A DNA stretch of 64,000 bases from Bursaphelenchus xylophilus (Eukaryota > Nematoda > Chromadorea > Rhabditida > Aphelenchoididae). The translations under genes were made by a program, and so were the position numbers. The stretch lies in the NCBI GenBank assembly GCA_904066235.2, contig CAJFCV020000002.1:11656001-11720000 (forward strand), given 5' to 3'. Positions 40,867 to 52,691 of the stretch are shown here, piece by piece. The notes under the pieces are model-generated. The model had not been told where the DNA came from and did not search any database. It was given only the letters and a program-made list of their open reading frames with translations. Numbering within the stretch: position 1 is the first letter of the stretch; the number at the start of each line of letters is the position of its first letter.

Positions 40867-43799
40867 ATGCCTTGTGGATGCGGTAAGTTGTTGACAGCTG
40901 AAAGGGGGAGCTTTGTATAAGAAAGACCTTCTGTAAGACTGTCGGGAAAATAATGAGTGAAATGTCGCTGCGACAAATCGCTTCGCTGAAGTGAAAGCAA
41001 TTTGATTTTCCTCGCGAGAAAATTCATTTTCTCGGCGAATTTTCGCTGCGACAGAGTGCTCATTATTTTCCCGACAGACTGATAGATACAGGTCCGTTTC
41101 ATTGCTCATGTCCAAATAGATCAAGCCATATATAGATCTAGCAAAAACAGATGGCCTAAGCTCTAAGAAATTTTTCTCTAGCAGTCTGTCGGGAAAATAA
41201 CATCGGATCGTCGCGCCTCGGAATCGCCCATCATCGCTCTGCGACGGCTGCCGAAGCTGGACTTTGGTGCGCGACAGCTGTCTTTTTCCGACTATACGAA
41301 ACATTTTGCTACGACGACCCGCCGTTATTTTCCCGACACACTGATATATACAAGTACCAGTTCATTCTTAAAGCCGCTGGAGTGATTTTTGGCGTCTATC
41401 AGTCTGTCGGAAAAATAACGGCGGATTGTCGCGCCTCGGAATCGCCCATCATCGCTTAGCGACTTCAAGCCGCGGCTGGGAATTTGGTGCGCGATATCGG
41501 CGAGGCGAGACATTTTGATGCGACGATCCGCCGTTATTTTCCCGACAGACTGATACACGGTGCAGAAGAAGCCAGGGTTCGAGCGACAGCCCAAAAAATC
41601 ATATTGCACGGTGCAAAGTGAACCTTTGTTTTCTGCACAGTGCATGTCGCCGAAATCACTCCAGCAACTTTGCGAACGGGGTAGTGACCAGAGATTACCA
41701 CGGTCAAAATTTCGGCTCCGGCTCCGGTTCTTAGCTCCCAGAGCCGGAGCCGAGGCCAAATTTGCAGCTCCGGCTCCGGCTCTCGGCTCCGTGCAAAATT
41801 TAAAAGGGCCTCCGTCTCCGAATCCCAGCTCCTATGCAAAAATTTTTTTTACACAGCCAACGTTTTCGCAGTCAAGTCACATCTCCCCAGTGTTTTTCAA
41901 TCAATTTGGTTTAACAAGATCACGAAATTTTTACTTTAATTACCGCTGGGAATCCTGGCTCCGACTTTGGGCTCGGGAGCCGGAGCCGACCCCAAAATTT
42001 CCGGCTCCGGCTCTGGCTCCCGGCACGGAGCCGGAGCCGCTCAGAGCCGGAGCCAAGAGCCGGCTCAGGAGCCGTGGCAATCTCTGGGAGTGACTCTGTC
42101 GGGAAAATAGTGAGCTTTGTCGCATTGAAAATCACATCGTCGCCGAGAAAACGAATTGTTTCCGCGGCAAAACCAAATCGCTTTTCATTTCAGCGATTCG
42201 ATTTTCGATGCCAGATTGCTCATTATTTTCCCGACAAATTTATAGTAAAAAAACCCTCTATAACAAACCACTTTTATCTCTCCTTAACTTTCTATACAGA
42301 GCCTCCCTCATAGCTATTCTAACTAACCCACTGTTATCTGCAGGCTCCGCCCTAATCGCCGGCACTGCCGTGCACGACAAAAACCCGTATTTGCTGATTT
42401 CAGGAAAGCCCGATTGTAAATGCCCTGAAGGCCAGGATTGCTGCCAGGAGGGGAAATGCGAGTGCTGCCACAAAGAGGAATGCAGCGAGCAGAAGGAGTG
42501 CTGTGCCAAAAAGGAATGCGCCTCTGGTAAGTACAATATTTTAAAGTTATAGGGGAAGTTCTCCAAGTGCAACGGTCAGATTTTGATAATAAAACTAGGT
42601 CAAAATTTAGATTAATTTTTTCTATGAGATAAGCGAAAATCCTAGCTCACGATTTGCAGAAACGGCCGGGATTTTTAGACCGAAAGTCGGCAAAAATGTG
42701 ACTCTCTTTCGCAAATTTTGGCACGAAAAAGTTATATGCTTATTTCTACCGTAGAGGGTAATGTTTCCACAAAAAAATCATTTTTTTCCGAACGGAATTG
42801 GCAAAAATATGGCCAAAAAATTTTTTTCTCTCTGGCCGCTCTCCACGTTTCGTGTACTCTCTGGGCAATAAGTAATTGTTGAATATCTCGGGAGTCTTTG
42901 AAGAGCGCGAGCTAAAACTTTGAGGAATTGATACAAGACTTGTACCCAAGGTACATGCAAGGTTTTAAAAAAATCTGAGCGTCGCACTATGACCTTTCAT
43001 AATTTTTTGTTTGATCTAGGACAGTAATGGGTTACAATTTTTATAAACACTTTCCGGCTTGAAAAGAGCCATTAGGCATACTTAATTAAATTACAACAGT
43101 ATATCACTTTGTCGGGAAAATAATGAGCACTCTGTCGCATCGAAAATTGTCGCCGAGAAAAATGAATTGTGTCGCGACAAAATCAAATTGCTTTTCACTT
43201 CAGCGATGCGATCGATGCAACGACATTGCGCTCATTATTTTCCCGACAGACTGATATTTAGTTTTTAAAAGTTGTAAACAGAGATGCCACGGCCAAAATT
43301 TTGGCTCCGGCTCTTAGCACGGCATTGCGCTCATTATTTCCCCGACAGACTGATATCACGTTCTTTGCACTGAAGCTGCATCAAATGATATGATTTTTTG
43401 AGTATGCTGTTAGATTGTCCCAAGATCTTTCTATGCGGAATTTGGAGGTTCTAGGCCCAGCAGTTCCCGAGATACGAGGTGGAAAGAAAATTTTGTCAAC
43501 CAGTATATCGTAACTGTCTCCAATCTGCCAGAAGTTTCGCTCTCAGTCATCTGACAAACTTACCCGCAAAAATTCTTTACAACGGAAGTGATTCATGCAA
43601 AAATAAATAGCTTCTGACGTTGTAAAACCAATCAGCTGACTCCGAGACCATTTTTAATTGCAACCCCTAAATTATTTTTTTCAACATAAAAGCCCAATCA
43701 AGGTAACAAATTTCAGGTGAATGCGCCAAGTCCGAGCACTCCGAATGCCCCGCCGGAGGCGAGGCAAAATGCCCCGTTCCCGAGGAGAGTCATAAATAA
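40867..43799 (+). CDS. Metallothionein-like cysteine-rich protein (three exons)
   Basis: Exons 40867..40882, 42404..42526 and 43717..43799 join in frame to 73 residues with 16 cysteines: C3, C5, C10, C12, C18, C19, C24, C26, C27, C32, C38, C39, C44, C49, C57, C65. It starts MPCGCGKPDCKCPEGQDCC and continues with CECCHKEEC and ECCAKKEC. CxC and CC pairs and absence of aromatic residues fit a metal-thiolate cluster protein that binds zinc, cadmium or copper in the cytosol. C. elegans MTL-1 and MTL-2 are of similar size but differ in spacing, and the last third here is cysteine-poor. Both introns are over 1 kb because of A, D and F elements. AATAAA lies at 43946..43951. The function is inferred from composition and promoter. 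Confidence 0.8.
40935..41082 (-). mobile_element. A1 MITE, mtl-like intron 1
   Basis: Complete; 52 bases after the exon 1 donor. Confidence 0.8.
41181..41553 (+). mobile_element. Two A2 MITEs in tandem, mtl-like intron 1
   Basis: Copies 41181..41342 and 41399..41553 in the same orientation. Between them, AGCCGCTGGAGTGATTTTTGG is a G-family end, so an A2 seems to have landed in a G element that resumes at 41556. Confidence 0.75.
41689..42086 (-). mobile_element. F-family hAT-type element, copy 3 (mtl intron 1)
   Basis: Same ends, with imperfect 8-bp duplication GTAGTGAC and GGAGTGAC. The centre is about 45 bases shorter than in the other copies. It sits between a G-family fragment and an A1 element. 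Confidence 0.85.
42095..42240 (+). mobile_element. A1 MITE, mtl-like intron 1
   Basis: Starts CTCTGTCGGGAAAATAGTG directly after the hAT copy 3 duplication; the right tip is CCCGACAAATTTA. Confidence 0.75.
42552..42993 (+). mobile_element. D-family MITE in metallothionein-like intron 2
   Basis: Begins 26 bases after the exon 2 donor; the right tip is lost after GCGTCGCAC. Confidence 0.7.
43103..43253 (+). mobile_element. A1 MITE, mtl-like intron 2
   Basis: Left tip TCACTTTGTCGGG, right tip intact. Confidence 0.8.
43279..43318 (-). mobile_element. F-family terminal fragment fused to an A1 end
   Basis: CAGAGATGCCACGG followed by GGCTCCGGCTC, then an abrupt change into the right end of an A1 element (to 43353). 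It looks like a rearranged junction of two elements. Confidence 0.6.
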
Positions 43800-44139
43800 A
43801 GCCCTCAAATTCAAGATTCAACAGAAATCGAAACGCCTACGACGGTGTGTACAGAAACTCGTAACGTCCAAAATCCCTGTGTCTATTCAGAAGTTGTACC
43901 TTTTACATGTATATCATAGCGAAGCCATTTGTAATATTTGTGATCAATAAACACTCTGGATGAAGTTAGTGGTCGTTAGGGAGTTAAAAAATCGTCAAGA
44001 ACACGAGGTTGGTGGTAAAATGGATAGATTACAAAACATGTAAAAATTTAATAATGGCAAGCTTACCAGGGATGCGCCCATGTGCGCTGGTCAGATTTTT
44101 TTTGAGTTTTGTTAAAATATATGAGCGTCGCACTTGGTG

Positions 44140-44165
44140 CATTTATTAGGGTGTCCCATAAGTCT
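44140..44165 (+). repeat. Possible mariner-type end
   Basis: TTAGGGTGTCCCATAAGTCT resembles a mariner terminus, directly after a short D-like piece (44056..44140). No transposase follows. Confidence 0.3.
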
Positions 44166-44659
44166 TGCAAATTTTTGGGTTTAAGAATGAACGTCTTATT
44201 TCGGGGGCCTAGAGAACTGTACTCCTTAATGTTTGGTACTGTTAGAACCACCATCCTTTACACTTGTTAACAGCATAAAAATTTTAACTAACCACGTGGC
44301 CTCTGGGCAAATACTTAACATTCTTTAATATCATCCAGTTTTGGGAAGCGTTAGGAAAGCGATCCTGTTCTTTGGTAAGTGAGGCTGCACCTTTGCAACC
44401 ACACTTTTTAATAAATCTACTGGGTGCTCTGTTTCTAAATAAGCGGAGCTTTCCACTTATAAGCGTAACCCAGCCTGAGCCTAGCCAACTTTCATTGTAT
44501 AAAACGTCATCCACAGGCCGCGCGCCTCTCATTTCCCGAAGATTTATTTTTTGGAGGCGATGACTATTAACTACGCCAAAATGCCCTCCGGAACAAAACC
44601 AAAAAAGTAGATGATATACTGTCAAACACTTTCAAAATTGGTCATCGCAAGTTTTGCTT

Positions 44660-45308
44660 ACAAGGGAAGCACCTCAAGTGCGACGCTCAGATTTTCTTTC
44701 AGTTTTGCACACACATTGGGCATAGATTAGATATCAATTCCTGAAAGTTTTAGTTCGCGTTTTACAGGCGCAGCCGAGATATGCAACGATCTTTGCGGCT
44801 GGGAGAGTTCGCAAAACGCGGAGAAACTTTTTGTACCGAAATTCGGCAAAGAATCTCAAAATCTCCTTACAAGGGAAGTACTCCAAGTGCGACGCTCAGA
44901 TTTTCTTTAAATTTTGCACACACGTCGGGTATGGACCAAATATCAATTTCTAAAAGTTTTAGCTCGCGCTTTGCGGGCGCCGCCGAGATATCGAACGATT
45001 TTTGCCGCCGAGAGACGTGGAGAGCGGTCAGCGAGAAAACACCTTTTTGGCCATAACTTTGGCAGTTTCGTGCGGAAAAATTTGATTTTTTGTAGAAACA
45101 TTATCCTTTACGGTTGAAATAGGAATAAAACTTTTTGTACCGAAATTCGGCAAAAAGTCCTAAATTTTGGCCGACTTTCGATCTACAAATCTCGGTTGTT
45201 TCTGCAAAGCGCGAGCTAAGATTCTCGCCGATATTTTAGAAATAATCATTCTAAATTTGTGCCAAGTTTCATCAAAATCTGTGCGTCGCACTTGAGGTAC
45301 TTCCCTGT
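44660..45308 (-). mobile_element. Two D-family MITEs, one truncated and one full
   Basis: A shortened copy (to about 44868) with an internal deletion is followed at once by a full copy (44872..45308) in the same orientation. Confidence 0.7.
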
Positions 45309-45724
45309 TAGTTGAAAATAATCTGTAATGTTTGATTGTAGTTCTTTCGTCCAAACAAGTTCCCTCATTGACCTCAAAGCTCCACAGCCACATAATTTTA
45401 AAAGCAATAACGCTTTACAGTGCACTCTTAATGTTTGAACCTCGTTTACCAAAGATCGGCCTAGATATTCTTCTACATCTTTCCTTTTTATTTACACTCC
45501 TCAAAAACTCCGAAATCCTTCATTGCATGCTTTTATTCTCTCACTTCAATCCCCCTGAATAACACGCGATTATGAATTTCGCCTTTTACGTCAATTGCGG
45601 ATTAATATTGCGAAGGGTTGTAGTCGTTGGATAAATGGCTTCCTGAGAAGCCATAAATTTTTTGCAGGCTGGAAAAAAACAAATATCTTGGAAGCTCTTC
45701 TGTATAGAGGGATTTTATATTTTC

Positions 45725-45866
45725 CGTTCGTCGGGAAAATAATGAGCGAGATGTCGCTGCGCCAATCGCGTCGCCGAAGTGAAAGCGATTTGGTTTCGCT
45801 GCGACAAGAATTCTCAGCGGCGATGCGATTTTCGATGCGATACTGTGCTCATTATTTTCCCGACAA
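45725..45866 (-). mobile_element. A1 MITE
   Basis: Left tip worn (CGTTCGTCGGGAAAATAATG); ends CCCGACAAAAATG. Confidence 0.75.
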
Positions 45867-46225
45867 AAATGGGAAATAAGATTATTTTAATAGTGCGCTT
45901 TGATCTATCTTCCAGCATCATTAAGGTCTAAATATCCGTCAAGAAAAAACAGTCATGTGAAGGCTGGGCGCAGCTCGGAAAAAACACTTTTTCGGGGAGG
46001 GGTAGGCCAGGGGCCAATGCGCTAACTGAAAGTTTTCTGAAAATCATAGGGCGCAGCTCGGAGAACTTGCACGGGCTCAACTCGCGTCTTGGGCGCAGCT
46101 TGAAAACATGTTGAAAGTTAGTTCCGGCGAGCTGAGAAAGAATGTTTTCCGAGCTGCGCCCTATGATTGTTTCAGCTAACTTTCAGATAGCGCATTCGCC
46201 ACAGAACTCAGATGTTTTTCCAACC

Positions 46226-46410
46226 CTTCCGCAAAGTTGCTGGAGTGATTGCGGCGACATGCACTGTGAAAAAAACAGTCAGACTGCGACAGCTCAAAGA
46301 AGTCTATTGCACTGTGAAAAAGCGACAAATCGCACAGTGCAAAGTCAAGCTTTTGTTTTTGCACCGTGCATGGCGTAAAAATCACTCCAGCAACTTTGCG
46401 AACGGACCAT
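46226..46410. mobile_element. G-family MITE, complete
   Basis: CGCAAAGTTGCTGGAGTGAT and its inverse ATCACTCCAGCAACTTTGCG bound GCGACATGCACTGTG and other 9-mers; the clearest full G copy. Confidence 0.7.
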
Positions 46411-46793
46411 TATGTCATAACTTGTTGACAAGGCTTTGAAAACTTCCCTTTTTTTATTTGATTATTATTTTCTCGTATTAAATTACTTCTTTCGAATTAA
46501 CGGGAGCCGTGAATTTGACAAGGTAAGGGGTGTTATTAGGTTATGGCGTTATTGCTTAAGTCTTTATTGCCCATGTCTACGCCAGGTATAAACCCTCTTT
46601 GCCAAGGGAATACGATTAGCTAGAGCCATCGGGCGTGATGTCTGGTGCTCCGCGAAATTGATGCATTCGATGTTGTCTTGGAGACCTGAACGATTAATCG
46701 ACTGGTTCATCCGAGGTTTAGACATGGCTTTCGGGCCGGACCGAACAGTAAAATACTGAAATTTTTATTTTCTGCATGTCAGCTTTATGCCTC

Positions 46794-49074
46794 GGACGTG
46801 CTTTTCGGTGCCCGCAAATGGACTTTTCGATGCCCGCAAATTTTCGCGGTTCGCGACCGCAAATTAAATCGAAATCTGCCCGCACTTTTTCTGCCCGCAA
46901 ATTATAAAAATGTTATAAAACGCCTGAAACATGGATGGTTAGTGAAATATTTGTATAAATACGGTGTAATTAATAAATTTACATATGTAAAAATGTAATT
47001 GACAAAAAAAGCTTTTGAGAAGTGTCTCTGATCTGTGTTTTTTGGGATAAAATTTCAAATCACGAAATGATATCATGTTTTTGGACAAAGCTGATGAATA
47101 TGGAGTCCAAATCAAGTTGTTATAAAGGCTGAACAAAACTTTTTTTGTCTAAACGAACTTTTCGATGCCCGCAGATCGGAAATTCGGGTCCTCAGGCATT
47201 ACCAATGTAAAAATCTTCATTTTTATCTTCCATAAGTCACATTATGACACTTTTCACGACCAGTGACACCTATTTTTCAGTCGAAAAGTTCAAATTTAAA
47301 TTTGCGGGCAAAAAAAAGTTTGAAAACTTTTGGATGCCCGCAAATCAAAAAATGCTCCAAAACCTTTCGTAAGCCACCGTAGTGAAAAAAAATTGATTAC
47401 TAGGACAAGATTAGGCACTATGATCATTTTGTGGCAATTGAGGCCGATTTGTTTGCAGGAAAACGGTTTTTTGGCAGAAAAAATATTTGCGGGCAAAAAA
47501 AGTTCTAAAAATTTTTGGATGCCCGCAAATCAAAAAAGGCTTCCAAATCAATCAAAACTTGTTGTCTTGGGTAAAATTGGGTTAATAATGCTACTATGAC
47601 AAGTTTTATGACCATTGGCACCGATTCTTTGGTTGAAAAGTTCAAATTTAAATTTGCGGGCAAAAAAAGTTCCAAAAATTTTTGAATGCCCGCAAATTTT
47701 AATTTGCATTTTTCCACCGAAAAATCGGTGCGTATGGTCGTAAGAAGTGTGAGAATGGCATTATAAGCCCAATTTTACCCATGACAACAAGTTTCGATTG
47801 ATTTGGAGGCTTTTTTAGATTTGCGGGCATTCAAAAATTTTTGGAACTTTTTTTGCCCGCAAATTTAAATTTGAACTTTTCAACCAAAGAATCGGTGCCA
47901 ATGGTCATAAAACTTGTCATAGTAGCATTATTAACCCAATTTTACCCAAGACAACAAGTTTTGATTGATTTGGAAGCCTTTTTTGATTTGCGGGCATCCA
48001 AAAATTTTTAGAACTTTTTTTGCCCGCAAATATTTTTTCTGCCAAGAAACCGTTTTCCTGCAAACAAATCGGCCCCAATTGCCGTCGGAACGATCATAAC
48101 GTCTAATCTTGACATAGCAACCAAGGTTTTTTCATTACGGTGACTCACGAAACATTTTGGAGCATTTTTTTATCTGCGGGCATCCAAAAGTTTTCAAACT
48201 TTTTTTGCCCGCAAATTTTAATTTGCATTTTTCCACCGAAAAATCGGTGCGTATGGTCGCAAGAAGTGTGAGAATGGCATTATTAACCCAATTTTACCCA
48301 AGACAACAAGTTTTAATTGATTTGGAAGCCTTTTTTGATTTGCGGGCATTCAAAAATTTTTAGAACTTTTTTTGCCCGCAAATATTTTTTCTGCCAAGAA
48401 ACCGTTTTCCTGCAAACAAATCGGCCCCAATTGCCGTCGGAACGATCATAACGTCTAATCTTGACATAGCAACCAAGGTTTTTTCATTACGGTGACTCAC
48501 GAAACATTTTGGAGCATTTTTTTTATCTGCGGGCATCCAAAAGTTTTCAAACTTTTTTTGCCCGCAAAGCTAAAATTCAAATTTTCCACCTGAAGATGTG
48601 CAGCAATTGTCTCGTGGCAGCTTGAAATTACACAAAAAATGATAACAATGAAGATTTTTACATTCGTAACGTCTGAGGACCCGATTTTCCGATCTGCGGG
48701 CATCGAAAAGTTCGTTAAATCAAAAAAAAGTTTTGTTCAGCCTTTATAACAACTTGATTTGGACTCCATATTCATCAGCTTTGTCCAAAAACATGATAAA
48801 ATTCCGTGATTTGATATTTTATCCCAAAAAACATGGATCAGAGACACTTATCAAAAATTTTTTTTGTCAAATGCATTTTTACATATGTAAATTTATTAAT
48901 TACACCGTATTTATACAAATATTTGACTAATTATCCATATTCCAGGTGTTTCATAACCTTTTTATAATTTGCGGGCAGAAAAAGTGCGGGCAGATTTCGA
49001 TTTAATTTGCGGTCGCGAACCGCGAAAATTTGCGGGCATCGAAAAGTCCATTTGCGGGCGAAAAAAATTCCTCC
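46794..49074. mobile_element. Mutator-like fold-back transposon (2.3 kb), 9-bp duplication
   Basis: The two halves are inverted copies of each other: about 500 bases at each end are highly similar, and the middle holds further inverted blocks. Every block boundary carries TTTGCGGGCA or its complement. Ends read GGACGTGC..TGCCCGCAAATGGAC on the left and the matching complement on the right. TTATGCCTC stands on both sides (46785..46793 and 49075..49083), a 9-bp target duplication as made by Mutator-like transposases. No coding potential was seen, so it is non-autonomous. Confidence 0.85.
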
Positions 49075-49255
49075 TTATGCCTCTATCAAATATATATCTT
49101 TTATGGCCTCACAAAGCGACGCAATGCAGATTATCTCGTGTTAGGCATACATTAATCGTCCTACAAAATCCCTCAGGCGAGATTACACATTGTTTTTTAC
49201 TGTCGCTGCAGACTGGTGAAAATCTAAGCGTTATGGGTGCTTCCATTGTTAGTAT

Positions 49256-49327
49256 CAGTCTGTCGGGAAGAAATGCGAATTTTTCGGGCCTTGGCGGCAT
49301 TGTGCTCATTATTTTTCCGACAGACTG
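49256..49327. mobile_element. A1 MITE, strongly deleted
   Basis: Only 72 bases remain, yet both tips are good. Confidence 0.75.
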
Positions 49328-49465
49328 GTGCACTTTCTTCGTTCGTATAACTTTTTTGGGATGTTGTTTGCAACCTGACTTCTTTTTTACACTCTGCAAA
49401 CGCCAAAAATCATTCCAGCGACTATACAAAGGGAGTCGTATCTCTTCAGAGAAACGAGGTACATA

Positions 49466-49838
49466 CAGTGACGGACCTGATCCAGTGGTAAAAAACGTAC
49501 CATTTTCCATTCGGGAGGTACCAAAAAAGGTAGCCAAATGCCTCCCTCTGCAACTAAAAAAACTCCGTTTTGAAGGTTTCCCCTCACAAAAAGAGCGGGC
49601 GCGTTCTTGAAAACGGAGTTTTTTAGTTGGAGATGGAGGCATTTTGCAGCATTTTTTGATACTTCCCGGATGCAAAAAATGCCTCCACTTCCAACTAACA
49701 AAACCCTGTTTTGAAGGACGCGCGCTTTTGAAATCGGAGTTTTTTCACTTGGAGATGGAGGCATTTTGCCACATTTTTTAATACCTCCTGGAAGCAAAAT
49801 GGTACGTTTTTTTGCCACTGGATCAGGCCCCCCTCTGC
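49466..49838. mobile_element. Composite of two B-family MITEs
   Basis: One copy runs from CAGTGACGGACC through its palindrome. At about 49675 a second copy starts inside its left arm and supplies the right end near 49838. It resembles a tandem or recombined pair. Confidence 0.7.
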
Positions 49839-50024
49839 ATTTGGATATTCGGGATCTTTAGCTGATAAATAATGCAAAAAATATGCTTTGCATTCGAATT
49901 CTTCTTTGTTTAACATACACGTCAAAACTTTCCCACTTTCCCAGTGCAGACGTTTTTTGACAATTCAATTATTCACATTCATATATCTCTAAAATAATCC
50001 GTGTTCGCGGGCCGTACGGCCGCA

Positions 50025-50112
50025 TATAAAACAGTCGCAAAACCGAGTGCCTCGCGGGGTTCTTTCGGCATCCGAGCGGACGAGTGACAAGGTGTGTGTG
50101 TGTGTGTGTGTC
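50025..50112 (+). promoter_or_regulatory. TATA box and GT microsatellite, possible upstream promoter
   Basis: TATAAA at 50025..50030 follows a CpG-rich palindrome (GGGCCGTACGGCC), then a GC-rich segment and an unbroken run of GT from about 50093. A possible donor (ACAAG/GTGTGT) would make this a 5' UTR exon for the membrane protein gene at 52692. This is only suggestive: an open frame through here of 113 codons shows no family features. Confidence 0.25.
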
Positions 50113-50934
50113 CGAAGGGAGTTTTGTATGGGCCCGCTAATTACACTCTTTTATGCTTTTCAGGATAAGTGTAAAAGGGGTGGGTTAGGGAGTGAAAGTG
50201 GAGGGAATTGGCAATTGATGCTATATTCGTTCAAAATTTACGGTTATACTTTGAGTTCTCGGTTCATTTGCAACGAAATTACTGTAAAAAAGACCGTAGT
50301 ATATGATTTACAAATTGCTTTTAAGGACGTGATTTTTGTTTCCAAGCAATTTCAGAGGTTTTTTTGTTCTATCAAGAACTGCCATTAGACGAAAAATCTT
50401 TTAATTTTCGAGCATTGACTAAAGCTTCTCGAAGCGACGGCCAGCTTTTACGTATTTACGAGCACTTTACTGGGCATTTGAATATGTCCTTCTGGCGCAA
50501 ATTTCTGAGAATCAATCGCGGCAAAAAATACATATATCGGAGATTCTGTTGCATTCTGAAAAAAATGATTTGTCGCTGCGAAAAACAGACTGATATTATC
50601 ACCTTTTCTTAAGATGAAGTCGGTCGTCTTTGAAGCTTTATAAAAACCGTTATGTAAGGCCTTACTGTACGACGCGAATATCATTAGATAGCTTTTTCAA
50701 CGTCCTTTCATAGCATGTAAACAGAAATTGCAAAATTATATTCCAACCTGTAAAAAATGCAAGACAAAAAAGACGGCGGAGTCATACTTTTAGACCTATT
50801 AGTATAAAATAAGCCACTGGTTTAATTGCAGGTTAAATATGGGGAGGTGTAATGTCAAAATCTACGTACTACGCCTTTTTAAAAGTTCGTTTTTTGTCGC
50901 GGCGCACAGAGCATTCTTCCACTTTTTCACTGTA

Positions 50935-51783
50935 CAGGGCGTTTCAAGAAATTCCCCGGAAAGCAATCGTCGATTTCTCGGCGCTCAGTCAAGATATCCA
51001 AAAAATTTCTTTTGCATAATAAAGAAGAATACGGGCGGTTTTTTGCCTATGAAAATCACTTCCTCCGCCAACGCGGAAAGCAGTGTATTCGGCGGAGACT
51101 TTTGGGCACTTTTTTGGTCATCACACCCATCTTAAACGCTGTTTTGTGGTTTTTGATGGTTGAAATGAGGATTCTTGCTTTTGTGTTTACCAAGCGTTCG
51201 GCGAAGGTACGACAGCTGCTCGCCGTATCTTAACTCAGCTATGGACAAGAAATGGCCCAACACAATTTTTATGGTCTGGCAAGCATTCTCTGCAGGTGTC
51301 GTAAACCCTCAAAAATGTTGTCGCCAAGCCTTGTTAGACGTTTAGCCATCGAGAAACGACTTGGTTCACTAGAAAACAACAAAATATTTTTCGTTTAAAT
51401 TTCTCTTTGCCATGCTGTTTCAAACATCCGCACAGTGCGCTCCGACTTTATCGACGTTGCAGGGACTGCATTGCACCGTGCGGTCGCTAAATCGGATCGC
51501 TTAGCATTGTAGCCGGCCATCTGATCCATTGTGCAAAAAATTTGAAGACTTTCTGGATGCTTCAGTGTCGCAATAAAGCATTAAAAATTCGGGTGATAAC
51601 CAAAAAAGCGCCCCAAAAGTCTCCGCCGAATACACTGCTTTCCGCCTCGGCGGAGAAAATGATCTTCATAGGCAAAAAACCGCCCATATTCTTCTTTATA
51701 ATGCAGAAAATTTTTTTTGGATACCTTGACTGAGCGCTAAGAAATCGTCGATTACTTTCCGGGGAATTTCTTGAAACACCCTG
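50935..51783 (+). mobile_element. Tc1/mariner-like element with 200-bp inverted ends
   Basis: Flanked by TA on both sides, it starts CAGGGCGTTTCAAG and ends CTTGAAACACCCTG. About 200 bases at each end are inverted copies. The centre holds a broken frame reading FMVWQAFSAGVVNP, reminiscent of the VMVWG region of Tc-type transposases. Stops and frameshifts make it inactive. Confidence 0.75.
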
Positions 51784-52290
51784 TACAATAATTGTCGCGC
51801 GAGAGTTCAAAAACCTTGCGCAACTTTGGGGAGGCATAGAAAGGTCAATTCAAAATGTATTTTTTTGAAATTCAATCGGTTAAAAATGGCGGGTCTCAGC
51901 TGCAGAAAAATCTAAATTTTAGAAAAATCGGCGGAGTCTCGGCGGAGAAATCCAAAGAAAAAATTTACCCGTTTCGAGTGGCCCACTCTGTAGTATAATG
52001 TTTGTAACGATGGGTTCAATTAGGTGTAAGAAGAGGCTTTTGGTAAGCGTACAATATACCGCACTCAGGCTTTGTTTAAAAACTGCATATAAACGTCGGG
52101 TTTAGGCCACATATCATTTCCTAAAAATTTCAGCTCATTTTTTTTGGCGCGACTAGTACGACGATTTCTTCAAGCTTCTCTCCTCCTGGAGATTATCTCA
52201 TAATAAGGGCAAAAAAATTTCCTTGTTGAGAAATTCTTCTCTTGTAATTTTCAATATTTATCGTTTTTTGCTGTCTCCGAGACTCGTATT

Positions 52291-52393
52291 AGTCTGTCGG
52301 GAAAATAGTGTGCTCTGTCGTATCGAAGGAGAAAATGAATTTTATTGTTCCGCCGCAAAATCAAATTGCTCATTATTTTCCCGACAGACTGAT
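52291..52393 (+). mobile_element. A1 MITE, deleted
   Basis: About 100 bases with both tips, 300 bases upstream of membrane protein A. Confidence 0.75.
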
Positions 52394-52691
52394 AAAAGTG
52401 CCTTTTAAAAGCTGAAAGTTTTTTCGGACATCAAACTGTTACATAGCTTCGCATTTTGACAGCTGCTTTTACACCGGCGAGGTGTGTAAAGGCCACCCCC
52501 GCCAATTAATTTGAATCTGAGTGTCCTGCTCGAAGGCACGCTCGTTTGTTTGTCACTACATTTTCAAACCGCCACATTTTAGCCACATCGTCGGTTGGGT
52601 GTCTACAATTTGTTTTTGTGGTATTGTAATGGACCGATGAGCCATTTGTTCGCTCAAATTTAACAGCCAGTGATAGAGACTACGTGTAAAA

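Noticed and set aside
41560..42093. 177-codon open frame, low complexity
   Set aside because: Most of it is the GGAGCC array of hAT copy 3 read as Ala/Pro/Glu/Ser-rich peptide.
44284..44625. 113-codon minus-strand frame next to a mariner-like end
   Set aside because: No transposase motifs (no HD..SPD..D pattern) could be found in any frame.
46794..49074. CRISPR-like regular recurrence of GCCCGCAAAT
   Set aside because: The motif is inverted as often as direct and spaced irregularly; it is the boundary motif of a fold-back transposon in a eukaryote.
49109..49675. 188-codon open frame on the minus strand
   Set aside because: Covers a deleted A1 element and a B-family palindrome; composition and repeats explain it.
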